A stretch of DNA of 64,000 nt from Acinetobacter tibetensis (GTDB lineage: Bacteria > Pseudomonadota > Gammaproteobacteria > Pseudomonadales > Moraxellaceae), in NCBI RefSeq assembly GCF_023824315.1, contig NZ_CP098732.1, forward strand, positions 2,294,001 through 2,358,000, given 5' to 3'. The stretch's first letter is position 1, and each line of letters opens with the position of its first letter. The notes beneath the pieces are model-generated. The model ran no database searches and was not told the DNA's origin. It worked only from the letters and a program-made list of their open reading frames with translations. Made by a program: the position numbers and the translations under genes. Shown in pieces: positions 7,494-15,666 of the stretch.

Positions 7494-9831
7494 ATTGAAT
7501 ACTGCCCTTATTGGCTGTGTTATAGAGTGGAATGTTGAGCTCCTTTAATCGCTGTTGTGTCAGTTGACTCGGATGCCCATAACGGTTATTAAATCCCGCA
7601 GAGGCAATCGCAACTTTGGGTTTAAATTGTTTTAAAAAATCATAAGCCGAACTGTTTTTACTGCCATGATGACCTAACACCAGAACATCTACTTTTAGAT
7701 CTGGATAGTCCTTTAAAATCTGATACTCTGCTTCCCACCCTGCATCTCCCATAAGTAAAAAATTGGCATAGGGTTGAGCATTTTGCACTTGAATATAGAG
7801 CACACAAGAAAGTTCATTTTGATTATTGGGTACTTCAGTTAATTGCTGTTGTTGTGGTGATAACACCTGAATCTTAACACCGTCTAATTGCCATACTTGC
7901 CCTGAATGACAATAATTGAATTGAGACTCAGGCATTACGTGTACCTGCTCATTACTGTAAATCGTTTGAATAGGCAAAGTTGAACGTAAAGAAAAGTATG
8001 AGCCGCTATGATCTTGGTCTAAATGAGTCAATACCAACTGATCTAAATTAGATATTCCCCTGCTATTTAAAAAAGGCCGGATGAGTTGCTGTCCTACACT
8101 AAATTTTTGTTCATCATAATGACCACCCATATCAATCATCATGTGCTGATCATGATTTTGTAAGAAAACAGCTTGCCCTTGCCCAACGTCTAGAATTTGT
8201 AATTCAAAGGGATGTTGTGATTCATCCAGCATAAAAATTGGTAAAAAGCAGACAATACTCCAACTTTTGGGCACGACTCCTCGAGGTAGAAATAAAATAA
8301 TCAACCCGAGAGCCAGACCAGACATCACTGTCCAGTTCATGGCAATATTTTGTACCGTTGAACCGAATATCTGATCGCCAGTATTTAAGATTGAAAGTAA
8401 AAAAGACAGACCAAGATCATTCAATTTAAATAACAGAATTCCCAACGGAGGAATAACCCACAAACACAAGGTTGCAATAATGCTCAATGGAACAACAAGG
8501 AGACTCAACCACGGTAACGCCAGCAGATTGCTGAAAGGTGCAATCCAGACCACCTGTTGAAAAAAGATCAACATTAATGGCAAGAGCGCTAAAAATATTT
8601 TCCATTGCGATTCAAACAATATGCCAATGTATAATTTAAGCTGTGCATAGCGCGTTAGCGTTAATTGCTCAGGTTGCTGTTGTAGGGTCTGATAAATTCT
8701 TAACAATACTAAACAGGCGCAGTAGGACAACCAAAAGGCAGCGGACAGAATACTAAATGGATCGAGAAATAGCAGAATTGCAGCGCTAAGAAGCAGTACT
8801 TGCAAGGCTTGTAATTTGAATTTCGATAAAATCAATACAGCAAGAATACAACTGGTTAACAGCGTTCGTAATGCAGGGATTTCAAACCCAACAAAAGCGC
8901 TATACAGCAATACCCCCATACAAAATGGAATGACCAATAAATAGGGTTTGGGATAACGCAAATACCAACTCGGTGCAAAACGGATAATCAACCGATGAAT
9001 CGTCCAACATAACAATGCTGCAAAGATCAAAACATGGGGGCCAGAAATTGCCAATAAATGACTCAGTCCCATACGTTTAAACAGCTCTTCAACTTCGGGA
9101 CTCAACAGACTTTGGTCGCCCGTTAACAAAGCCAAAAGTAACCCTGAATGATGTAGTGATTGCTTTTGCAATGTATTTCGCAAAGTTAATCTTTGCTGCT
9201 CAATAGCCAATAATATTTTTGCAACCATACGCTGCTGCTGCCTTACATAGGACATCAACCCCATAGCATAAAGCTGTTGCTCGGTTAGCTTTTCTGCACT
9301 TTGCACCTGAAATGCAGACATGATGTTCTGCTGTAAAAACCATTTTTCCTGATCAAATGCACCTGCAATCGCATAACTATGTGCAGGTAACACTTTTCCT
9401 TGCAATCGGTAATATTGCCCCAATTCGAGCGAAGTGTCCGATGATGGACGGATATAAGCTAACCATTTTACAGGTTGCTTTTGATTATTCAGTACAACAA
9501 TCTGTTGTTGAACATGATTGGATTGAAGCTGATTCAATGATTTTACGTGCACAACCACTTCGGCAGGTCTTGCAGTCAGTTCACGTAAAGATAGACGCTG
9601 TGTTAACGCACTGTCTGCATATAAATAAGCCAAATTAAAACTAAACAAGCACAACAAACTCCGCTGTATGAATCGAATCAATTGCAGATTGAGTTGTGGA
9701 AATTTAAAGAGAAGACCTTGAACTATCAGCCAAACGATTGCCAATAAAACACAAGTTTGACCTGTCAGCGCCCAAACTTTCCCCATTCCTGCGATACCCA
9801 GAATCCAAGCGATCAGTACGTAATACATCAT
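7423..9831 (-). CDS. comEC: DNA internalization competence protein ComEC/Rec2
   Basis: ComEC is the inner-membrane channel that takes up single-stranded DNA during natural transformation. The 802-residue protein has N-terminal hydrophobic helices and an OB-like DUF4131 segment (about 70-170). A multi-helix competence domain follows (about 225-530), including GDQSLLSPEVEELFKRMG and HLLAISGPHVLIFA. The C-terminal metallo-beta-lactamase-like domain (about 545-790) has THLDQDHSG and LGHHGSKNSS metal-binding motifs. Length and order match full-length ComEC, so it looks intact. It overlaps the convergent acyltransferase gene by 71 bp. Natural competence is known in Acinetobacter. Confidence 0.95.
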   Translation of the reverse strand: MMYYVLIAWILGIAGMGKVWALTGQTCVLLAIVWLIVQGLLFKFPQLNLQLIRFIQRSLLCLFSFNLAYLYADSALTQRLSLRELTARPAEVVVHVKSLNQLQSNHVQQQIVVLNNQKQPVKWLAYIRPSSDTSLELGQYYRLQGKVLPAHSYAIAGAFDQEKWFLQQNIMSAFQVQSAEKLTEQQLYAMGLMSYVRQQQRMVAKILLAIEQQRLTLRNTLQKQSLHHSGLLLALLTGDQSLLSPEVEELFKRMGLSHLLAISGPHVLIFAALLCWTIHRLIIRFAPSWYLRYPKPYLLVIPFCMGVLLYSAFVGFEIPALRTLLTSCILAVLILSKFKLQALQVLLLSAAILLFLDPFSILSAAFWLSYCACLVLLRIYQTLQQQPEQLTLTRYAQLKLYIGILFESQWKIFLALLPLMLIFFQQVVWIAPFSNLLALPWLSLLVVPLSIIATLCLWVIPPLGILLFKLNDLGLSFLLSILNTGDQIFGSTVQNIAMNWTVMSGLALGLIILFLPRGVVPKSWSIVCFLPIFMLDESQHPFELQILDVGQGQAVFLQNHDQHMMIDMGGHYDEQKFSVGQQLIRPFLNSRGISNLDQLVLTHLDQDHSGSYFSLRSTLPIQTIYSNEQVHVMPESQFNYCHSGQVWQLDGVKIQVLSPQQQQLTEVPNNQNELSCVLYIQVQNAQPYANFLLMGDAGWEAEYQILKDYPDLKVDVLVLGHHGSKNSSAYDFLKQFKPKVAIASAGFNNRYGHPSQLTQQRLKELNIPLYNTANKGSIQFIQTQDQTMQLHFYRDQQRWLSR

Positions 9832-9869
9832 TATTTTTCATATTGTTTTTATAAGTGCCGCACATCATA

Positions 9870-9889
9870 AAGCCCACCGAGGTGGGCTT
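9870..9889 (-). terminator. Hairpin after lolD
   Basis: A GC-rich nine-base-pair stem (AAGCCCACC/GGTGGGCTT) lies between lolD and comEC. The U tract on the minus strand is short, so termination may be partial. Confidence 0.6.
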
Positions 9890-9914
9890 CAAGTACAACA
9901 GAATAATTTAAATT

Positions 9915-10601
9915 TTATTGAGGGTCGGCCCAAAGCCCATCTTGCATATGCAAAATAGAATCTGCCGTTTGTGCCAATTGCTCATCATGGGTCACAATTA
10001 ACATTGCCATATTAAATTCTTGCCGTAAATCGCTGAGTAATTCAAAAATTTTAACTGCAGTTTTCCGATCCAAGTTACCTGTAGGCTCATCCGCCATCAT
10101 TAAAGCTGGTTTTGCCACCAATGCACGTGCAAGCGCGACACGTTGGCGTTCGCCACCAGACAATTCGCCTGGCTTATGCGTTAAACGATGCGATAGCCCA
10201 ACACGGTTTAATAAATATTCTGCCTGTGCTTTAACGTCTTTATAATTTGTCCCTTCACGCAACATTAAAGGCATCGCGACATTCTCTAAAGCCGAAAATT
10301 CAGGCAATAAATGATGGAATTGATACACAAAACCAAGATGCTGATTCCGTAAATAACCCCGTTCGGCTTCACCCATATGGTCAAAACGTTGACCATTGAG
10401 CCAGACTTGCCCTTCTGTAGGACGATCTAATCCACCCAACACATGCAGTAAGGTACTTTTACCCGAACCACTTGACCCCACAATTGAAATAAACTCACCT
10501 GCATGGACTGTTAAAGATAAGCCTTTAATCACTTCAACCGTTGATTTGCCATCCGTAAAATGTTTGACCACATTCTTGGCTTCTAATACCACGTTACTCA
10601 T
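9915..10601 (-). CDS. lolD: Lipoprotein-releasing ABC transporter ATP-binding protein LolD
   Basis: LolD powers extraction of outer-membrane lipoproteins from the inner membrane for handover to LolA. I start it at the ATG at 10601 (MSNVVLEAKNV), giving 228 residues close to the usual 233; a reading frame open further upstream would add 12 poorly fitting residues. Walker A is at 42-50 (GSSGSGKST), the ABC signature LSGGE at 147-151 and Walker B at 166-172 (ALMMADE). The start lies eight bases inside the end of the permease gene, so translation is likely coupled. Confidence 0.95.
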   Translation of the reverse strand: MSNVVLEAKNVVKHFTDGKSTVEVIKGLSLTVHAGEFISIVGSSGSGKSTLLHVLGGLDRPTEGQVWLNGQRFDHMGEAERGYLRNQHLGFVYQFHHLLPEFSALENVAMPLMLREGTNYKDVKAQAEYLLNRVGLSHRLTHKPGELSGGERQRVALARALVAKPALMMADEPTGNLDRKTAVKIFELLSDLRQEFNMAMLIVTHDEQLAQTADSILHMQDGLWADPQ

Positions 10602-11829
10602 AACGTAAAGCCTCCGCAGGTTGAATTTTAGCAGCACGTAACGCTGGGTAAATCGTCGCTAAGAAACTCAAAATTAAAGAGAGGCTGACAATAACCACCA
10701 CATCTTGCCATCTTAAATAGGATGGTAAGTAGTTAATGAAATAGGCATCAAATAAATGTAAACCGAGTGTAGTATTCACCCAATCAATAAAACCACTGAT
10801 TCCTGTCGCAAGAATAATACCCAAAACTGCACCAGCTACAGTACCAATAACCCCAATAACGGTCCCCTGCACCATAAAAATCTTAGTAATGGTGGCAGGT
10901 GAAGCGCCGAGAGTTCGCAAAATTGCAATATCTGCCTTTTTATCAGTCACCACCATCACCAGTGAAGAAACAATATTAAATGCTGCAACCAATACAATCA
11001 GGAACAACAATAGGCTGACCATTGCTTTTTCCATCTGAATCGCACTGAACAAATTACCATGCGTATACGTCCAATCAGAAGCGTAATAGTTACCAGGTAA
11101 TTCACGTACAATATCATTACTCACTTGTGGGGCAGCAAAAATATCATCCAGCTTTAAGCGAATCCCTTGTGCACCATCGGGTAGGCGAAGAAGCGTTGAA
11201 GCATCATTTAGTGCGATATAACCCATCATGGAGTCGACTTCCGCACCAATACTAAAAATACCGACAATTTTAAACCGCTTGAAGCGTGGCACCACACCTG
11301 CCGGTGAAGGTGTCGCTTCTGGCAAGACCAAGGTAACACTATCATTCAAACCTAAGCCCAACGCATCCGTTAACTGCTTGCCTAAAACGATACCGAACTC
11401 ACCTTTTTTTAATTGATCGATATTACCTTCAACCATGTGGTCTTGAATAATAGAGACTTTTTTCTCGTATTTTGGCTCAATACCTGTCACCATAAGACCA
11501 GAAACCTGACCATGGGCAGTGATCATACCCTGCAACTGCGTAAAGGGTGCAACACCTTTAACATGCTCATGCTGTTCAACTTTTTTTGCAAGTTCGGGCC
11601 AATCTGTTAAAATTTGTGTTGATGAAACAGTGGCTTGAGGTATCATGCCTAGTACACGGTTTTTCAATTCTCGGTCAAACCCATTCATCACAGATAAAAC
11701 TGTAATGAGGACAGCCACACCTAATGTGAGACCGATCATTGAAACCAGAGCAATAAAAGAAATAAAGTGGTTGCTACGCCGTGCGCGAGTATATCTTAGC
11801 CCGATGTACAGCGAGATTGGTTTAAACAT
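10594..11829 (-). CDS. lolC: Lipoprotein-releasing ABC transporter permease (LolC/LolE family, probably LolF type)
   Basis: The 411-residue permease starts at 11829 (MFKPISLYIGLRYTRARR), which matches family N-termini; an in-frame upstream start at 11853 adds eight residues. It has one N-terminal transmembrane helix (about 20-45), a large periplasmic MacB/LolC-type domain, and three C-terminal helices in FtsX order, with the coupling segment ADIAILRTLGAS. Only one LolC/E-type gene lies beside lolD. E. coli has separate LolC and LolE, whereas several gammaproteobacteria, Acinetobacter included as I recall, use one hybrid permease called LolF as a homodimer. That naming is inference. It is divergent from the PilZ-like gene, with 25 bp between start codons. 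Confidence 0.92.
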   Translation of the reverse strand: MFKPISLYIGLRYTRARRSNHFISFIALVSMIGLTLGVAVLITVLSVMNGFDRELKNRVLGMIPQATVSSTQILTDWPELAKKVEQHEHVKGVAPFTQLQGMITAHGQVSGLMVTGIEPKYEKKVSIIQDHMVEGNIDQLKKGEFGIVLGKQLTDALGLGLNDSVTLVLPEATPSPAGVVPRFKRFKIVGIFSIGAEVDSMMGYIALNDASTLLRLPDGAQGIRLKLDDIFAAPQVSNDIVRELPGNYYASDWTYTHGNLFSAIQMEKAMVSLLLFLIVLVAAFNIVSSLVMVVTDKKADIAILRTLGASPATITKIFMVQGTVIGVIGTVAGAVLGIILATGISGFIDWVNTTLGLHLFDAYFINYLPSYLRWQDVVVIVSLSLILSFLATIYPALRAAKIQPAEALRYE

Positions 11830-11854
11830 ACCATCTAGTCCGAGGTAATACATT

Positions 11855-12424
11855 ATGGAAAATTTACAGCATCAAAGCGCCTCAGCGGAACGTCGCGTTA
11901 TGTCACGTATCGATGCTGCCTTGCGAATTAATTATCAGATTATTTCTGATGACGTTGCTCTTAATGATCCTTACGATCCAAATTTTGTCTTGCCCCGCTA
12001 TTTTCTACTACTCGCAGAATTAGATCAATTTGATCTGGCATTAAACTACGAATTAGAACAATTAACTGAAAAAGATCAACAAATTGCTCGAATATTATCC
12101 TTATTCAATCAAAAATTAAACCTGATTACAGGGTCTTTATACGATGCAATTGTACAGTCCATGTTACCTGTACCCGAACATGTCAATTTTTCAGAGAGCG
12201 GGTTTAGTTTCCATAGTGATCGTGAAATTCAGGAAGGTACTTATATCCATGTTACCTTAAGTCATCCAGAAAACTTCTTTCATATTGCTGCGACTGCGCA
12301 AGTGGTATATAGCCGTGATGAAGGGAAAGGAAAATACCGTACAGGCGCATATTTCATTACCCTACATCCGCAAGATCGGGTCAAACTGGCTGAATGTGTC
12401 AGCTTTGAACAATCTCCCGACTAG
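11855..12424 (+). CDS. PilZ-domain-like protein, probable cyclic di-GMP receptor
   Basis: A 189-residue cytosolic protein. The c-di-GMP-binding RxxxR motif is visible at 14-18 (RVMSR) and the second motif NxSxxG at 111-116 (NFSESG). The following strands (GTYIHVTLSHP, IAATAQVVYSRD, YRTGAYFITLHPQDR) fit a PilZ barrel. Unusually, about 90 mostly helical residues separate the two motifs, where canonical PilZ domains have 20-30. It may therefore be a PilZ variant with an inserted helical module, and the pairing of the two motifs is inference. GAGG-like spacing (GAGG, ten bases) supports the ATG at 11855. Its terminator lies inside the convergent DMT gene. Confidence 0.7.
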   Translation: MENLQHQSASAERRVMSRIDAALRINYQIISDDVALNDPYDPNFVLPRYFLLLAELDQFDLALNYELEQLTEKDQQIARILSLFNQKLNLITGSLYDAIVQSMLPVPEHVNFSESGFSFHSDREIQEGTYIHVTLSHPENFFHIAATAQVVYSRDEGKGKYRTGAYFITLHPQDRVKLAECVSFEQSPD

Positions 12425-12433
12425 ACTCATGGA

Positions 12434-13345
12434 CTATCTGGATCGCTTTAATTTAAGAGCGAGTTCTTTGCTCGCTTTTAAATCTCGATAAAAATAGATA
12501 AATAAACCGAACAATAAAATGCCCGCCCCCACAAAAACCATGAATGACAACATTTCCTGATTCAGTATTGCCCCAATCAACATCGCCAAAATTGGCGTCA
12601 TGACGGTGGTTAATGAAATTGTGGTCGGTTGTAAGTTTTGTACCAATTTAAAATAACAAAACATTGCAATCAGGGATGCCATGATCACGGTATACAACAA
12701 TGCCAACACCGATTTCATTTGTGGCATATGGGTGGGTGCATACTGCCAAATGAAAGGAATTAAACACGCTGCCGCAATAGTTGAAATCAGAATCGATCCT
12801 GCTGCTTGTGCAATTGGATTAATGGGTGCATTAACTTTTTTAACCCAGAACATCGATAAAGCATAAATAAATACGCTCATCAGCATCAATAGAATGCCAA
12901 TCGGATGTACATGCTGCTGGCTGCCTGTAAAGCAAATAATCGCTAAACCTGACACCGAAATGGTCATGCCCATCCATTGCAGACGATGTAAATGCTGCTG
13001 AAAAGCAAAGCGACCTATCAGTCCTGCCATAATGGGAGCTAAGCCAAACATTAAGGCAATCATCCCCGATGATAAATATTGGGTCGCCATATACGTAAAA
13101 ATTTGCGAACCAATAAAACTCGCGGCACCTGCCAAATAGCTTTGTAAGCTCACGCGATCAAATGGCAGACGAACTTTAAGAACATAAACCAGTCCCAAAG
13201 CCAACGGCAATGCAATAAAAAAGCGCAACACCAAAGCCCACATTAAATGTAAATCAGAAACACTCCAAACGATGGCTAAAGGTGTGGTTGCCCAAATGAA
13301 TACCAATAATGCATAAGTAGACGCCAAATTGGCTTTGGATGGCAT
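12434..13345 (-). CDS. EamA/DMT family transporter
   Basis: A ten-helix drug/metabolite transporter of 303 residues made of two EamA repeats (about 10-135 and 150-290). I use the ATG at 13345 (MPSKANLASTYALL); an in-frame GTG four codons earlier is possible. Typical blocks are FIWATTPLAIVWS in helix 1 and GIALMFGLAPI-like MIALMFGLAPIMAG at the end of repeat one. The substrate is unknown; relatives export amino acids or other small metabolites. It starts 12 bp after yaiI and is probably cotranscribed with it. The basic tail KELALKLKRSR is encoded across the terminator of the convergent PilZ-like gene. Confidence 0.88.
   Translation of the reverse strand: MPSKANLASTYALLVFIWATTPLAIVWSVSDLHLMWALVLRFFIALPLALGLVYVLKVRLPFDRVSLQSYLAGAASFIGSQIFTYMATQYLSSGMIALMFGLAPIMAGLIGRFAFQQHLHRLQWMGMTISVSGLAIICFTGSQQHVHPIGILLMLMSVFIYALSMFWVKKVNAPINPIAQAAGSILISTIAAACLIPFIWQYAPTHMPQMKSVLALLYTVIMASLIAMFCYFKLVQNLQPTTISLTTVMTPILAMLIGAILNQEMLSFMVFVGAGILLFGLFIYFYRDLKASKELALKLKRSR
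12458..12479 (+). terminator. Terminator of the PilZ-like gene, inside the convergent DMT gene
   Basis: Stem AGCGAG/CTCGCT with a seven-base loop is followed by TTTT on the plus strand. It lies within the last codons of the minus-strand transporter gene, so one sequence serves as terminator and as coding DNA. Confidence 0.6.
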
Positions 13346-13357
13346 AGTCAATTCCAC

Positions 13358-13834
13358 TTAAACGCTAGTTTTGCGCTTTTGCTTTTGAATAGTTTGATCA
13401 AGACTGCTCGAAAATTCGCGTTTATCACGTTCTGAAATTGGTGGTGGTCCACCAGTTTGTACGCCCGCCCCGCGCAAGGTGTCCATAAAATCACGTAAAT
13501 GTAAGCGTGCTTTGACATTGGCCGTCGTATAAATTTCACCCCGAGGATGGATCGCAATTCCCCCGTTCTCAATCACCTGAGCCGCCAAAGGAATATCTTG
13601 TGTCACCACAATGTCATTGGCTTGCATACGCGACACAATTTCTTGATCGGCTGCATCTGCACCACTCATCACTTGTATGGAGTTAATACGTACAGAAGGC
13701 GTAATTCCCACGTTTTGATTGGCGACAAAGGTCACTTCTAACTGATAGCGATCTGAAGCACGTAAAATGACTTCACGTAAAATTTTTGGTAATGCATCAG
13801 CATCAACCCAAAGTTTAAAAGGCAGCACAGGCAT
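13358..13834 (-). CDS. yaiI: YaiI/YqxD family protein (UPF0178, DUF188)
   Basis: A 158-residue protein of the YaiI/YqxD family, whose function is not established; the fold resembles PIN-type nucleases. Family blocks are [19 protein letters not shown] at the N-terminus, [18 protein letters not shown] and the C-terminal [14 protein letters not shown]. The Asp residues in WVDADA and GADAADQEI are the conserved acidic positions. Length agrees with E. coli YaiI (152). It is the first gene of a likely two-gene transcript with the DMT transporter. Confidence 0.92.
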   Translation of the reverse strand: MPVLPFKLWVDADALPKILREVILRASDRYQLEVTFVANQNVGITPSVRINSIQVMSGADAADQEIVSRMQANDIVVTQDIPLAAQVIENGGIAIHPRGEIYTTANVKARLHLRDFMDTLRGAGVQTGGPPPISERDKREFSSSLDQTIQKQKRKTSV

Positions 13835-14118
13835 CTACGATATTAAAAAATTCCACTCAGTGTAGCAAAAAGCCAAGCATTACTCTGCTGTTCATTTTAA
13901 ATATACTTGAAAAGTATAATATTATTAAAAAAGTAAATGAAAACAACTCGTTTATTTAAAATCTGGATAGTCACAAATATACAACATGCTTTCCCTTCTC
14001 AGTCCAGATTCATCACTTAGTTTATATTTTTATCCTTATTTTCATTCAGATAGACTTGAAATCTTCAAATCACCCTCGATTAATAGATTAAAGCCACTGA
14101 ACATTCAAAATTGTGCTT

Positions 14119-15048
14119 ATGAAAAATCAAAACAGACCAGAAATGATCAGCATCGAAGATCAAAACTTCGGTAGCCATGTAGAGCATTGGAATCTGCTGA
14201 CAGAAAATCCAACCACTGAAGTTCCCAAATGGTTAGGTCTGGCACTTGATGCGCCCATTATGCCGATGGGACTTTGCCGTGAAGAATGTGATATGGATGC
14301 ATCTGTATGGCTCATTCAAGGTCCGAGCAAAGAAAAAGTACAACTATGCCAAGTCATTGCGGTGGAAAACAACAAACCTAAAGCGGTTAAAACTGCTTTT
14401 CCAAGTTTTGAAAGCCCCTACAAAGTCAAAGCCTCAATTGAGCGTATTATTACTTGTGAATCTAATACTCAAGCCGTACTACGTTTAAATTTAGGCGACA
14501 ACAGCATTGTCTATGCCTTTGATAGCCTCTATAGCGTGAATCATGATCAATACCAAAAAGATCAAACCTACTTAGTCCAATTAAATGCATGGGCCTATGA
14601 ATTAGAAGCCGTTTCTGAGCATGAGCAACTGGTTGTAGATGATCCAGCTTCAATTAAGCACCATCGTGCTTTGAACGATATTCTTGCAGCCAATGACGGC
14701 ATTGCACCTGCTAACCTACAAGAACAAATCGATGCTTGGGAACCTAAGTGTGAGGATGACAAAGCACCTGTCACAGTAGATTTCTCCAAAATGGTTGCTT
14801 ATTTGTATGGCGAAAAAATGGGGCAGGAAGATGAAGCTTGGTTCCAAGGTAATATTGTTGGCAAAACCAGCCTACAATTTATGGGACAAGAATATACACT
14901 CTACGATGTCACGCTTATTCATGATGAAAATCAAGAAGCCACGCTGATTCGTATTGCGACCAAAGATGATCAATATAAACATTTTAATATTGGTCAATAC
15001 ATTCGTGGCAATATTTGGGTTCAAGTGAGTATTCACTCAAAAAATTAG
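14119..15048 (+). CDS. Uncharacterised protein with two similar beta-rich segments
   Basis: A 309-residue protein I do not recognise. I start at the ATG at 14119 (MKNQNRPEM); ATG at 14140 is an alternative. There is no signal peptide or transmembrane helix, so it is probably cytosolic; it is acidic, with Cys at 53, 57, 77, 113 and 211. Residues 100-163 and 240-306 share a pattern: a strand, a tyrosine-rich strand pair, then a Gln/Tyr-rich strand ending in a Trp (QTYLVQLNAW versus GQYIRGNIW). This suggests an internal duplication of a beta module. It stands alone between yaiI and serC. A perfect 21-bp inverted repeat lies 22 bp after the stop. Confidence 0.75.
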   Translation: MKNQNRPEMISIEDQNFGSHVEHWNLLTENPTTEVPKWLGLALDAPIMPMGLCREECDMDASVWLIQGPSKEKVQLCQVIAVENNKPKAVKTAFPSFESPYKVKASIERIITCESNTQAVLRLNLGDNSIVYAFDSLYSVNHDQYQKDQTYLVQLNAWAYELEAVSEHEQLVVDDPASIKHHRALNDILAANDGIAPANLQEQIDAWEPKCEDDKAPVTVDFSKMVAYLYGEKMGQEDEAWFQGNIVGKTSLQFMGQEYTLYDVTLIHDENQEATLIRIATKDDQYKHFNIGQYIRGNIWVQVSIHSKN

Positions 15049-15070
15049 TTTTTTCATTAAGATAGCGTTA

Positions 15071-15124
15071 AAAGAACGGAATACAGATCATCATTACTTA
15101 ATCATGATCTGTATTCCGTTCTTT
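15071..15124. repeat. Perfect 21-bp inverted repeat with 12-bp loop
   Basis: The left arm runs from 15071 to 15091 and its exact reverse complement from 15104 to 15124, starting AAAGAACGGAATAC on the left. The core is more GC-rich than the surroundings. Position just after the uncharacterised gene suggests a terminator, but only a short T run follows, and the stem is longer than the other terminators here. Confidence 0.9.
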
Positions 15125-15171
15125 CGTATTTATTCTCATCAAAAGCATAGTCTCATATTTCTACTTATATT

Positions 15172-15180
15172 TTATCCACA
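15172..15180 (+). other. Perfect DnaA-box nonamer
   Basis: TTATCCACA occurs here and a one-mismatch copy, TTACCCACA, at 15224-15232, both in AT-rich DNA. No replication gene other than hda is nearby, so this may be chance. Confidence 0.3.
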
Positions 15181-15469
15181 TTTTTTATTTTAAGATTCTT
15201 TTTTAAATTCAAATAAAGTAAAGTTACCCACAGTTTTAAATTTATTTACCTATTCATTCAAATTAAAATAAAAAGACAAATTAAAACATAGAGTTATTAT
15301 AATATTAATTAAATATACGATTTATCTAATATGGATGATTTATTTAAATTAAAAATAGAACTGATGTGCGAATTAACGCCAATTAGTACTTTATTTAGTC
15401 AAATTTTTGTGCTTATAATATGAACAAGCAATAGGATTTAACGATAATATAGATCGGAACGAAATATCT

Positions 15470-15610
15470 ATGAAAATCGTACAAGAAGAAAATTTACAGC
15501 GCGTTGAAACACAACTTGAACAACGCTACCCACTTGATATGATGTCATGCATTTTTTTTATTTTTGGCATGATGTCATCGGCTTATATTCTGCACCAGTT
15601 TATTCTTTAA
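15470..15610 (+). CDS. Small single-span membrane protein, 46 residues
   Basis: I found this frame by hand translation. Residues 1-22 are polar and charged (MKIVQEENLQRVETQLEQRY region) and residues 24-46 form one hydrophobic helix rich in Met, Phe and Ile. It ends 16 bp before a strong bidirectional terminator, which supports a real transcript. The ribosome site is weak (GGAACGA, about nine bases upstream). I do not recognise a family; small inner-membrane proteins of this design often regulate a larger partner, but no partner is evident. Confidence 0.5.
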   Translation: MKIVQEENLQRVETQLEQRYPLDMMSCIFFIFGMMSSAYILHQFIL

Positions 15611-15626
15611 TTTTACGCTTAAAATA

Positions 15627-15655
15627 AAAAACCCATCTTATTCAGATGGGTTTTT
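15627..15655. terminator. Bidirectional terminator between the small peptide gene and serC
   Basis: Stem AAAAACCCATCT/AGATGGGTTTTT with a five-base loop. The A and T tracts allow use in both directions. Confidence 0.88.
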
Positions 15656-15666
15656 GCATATTGGGA

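Larger units (their letters stand above)
15049..15469. other. AT-rich intergenic region
   Basis: These 421 bp contain the 21-bp inverted repeat described separately, one perfect DnaA-box-like nonamer and long A/T runs. I see no gene longer than 30 codons that looks real. The promoter of the small membrane peptide at 15470 should lie at its right end. Confidence 0.5.

Noticed and set aside
15049..15469. Replication origin or plasmid origin
   Set aside because: Only one perfect DnaA box, no iteron array, no dnaA, dnaN or rep gene nearby.
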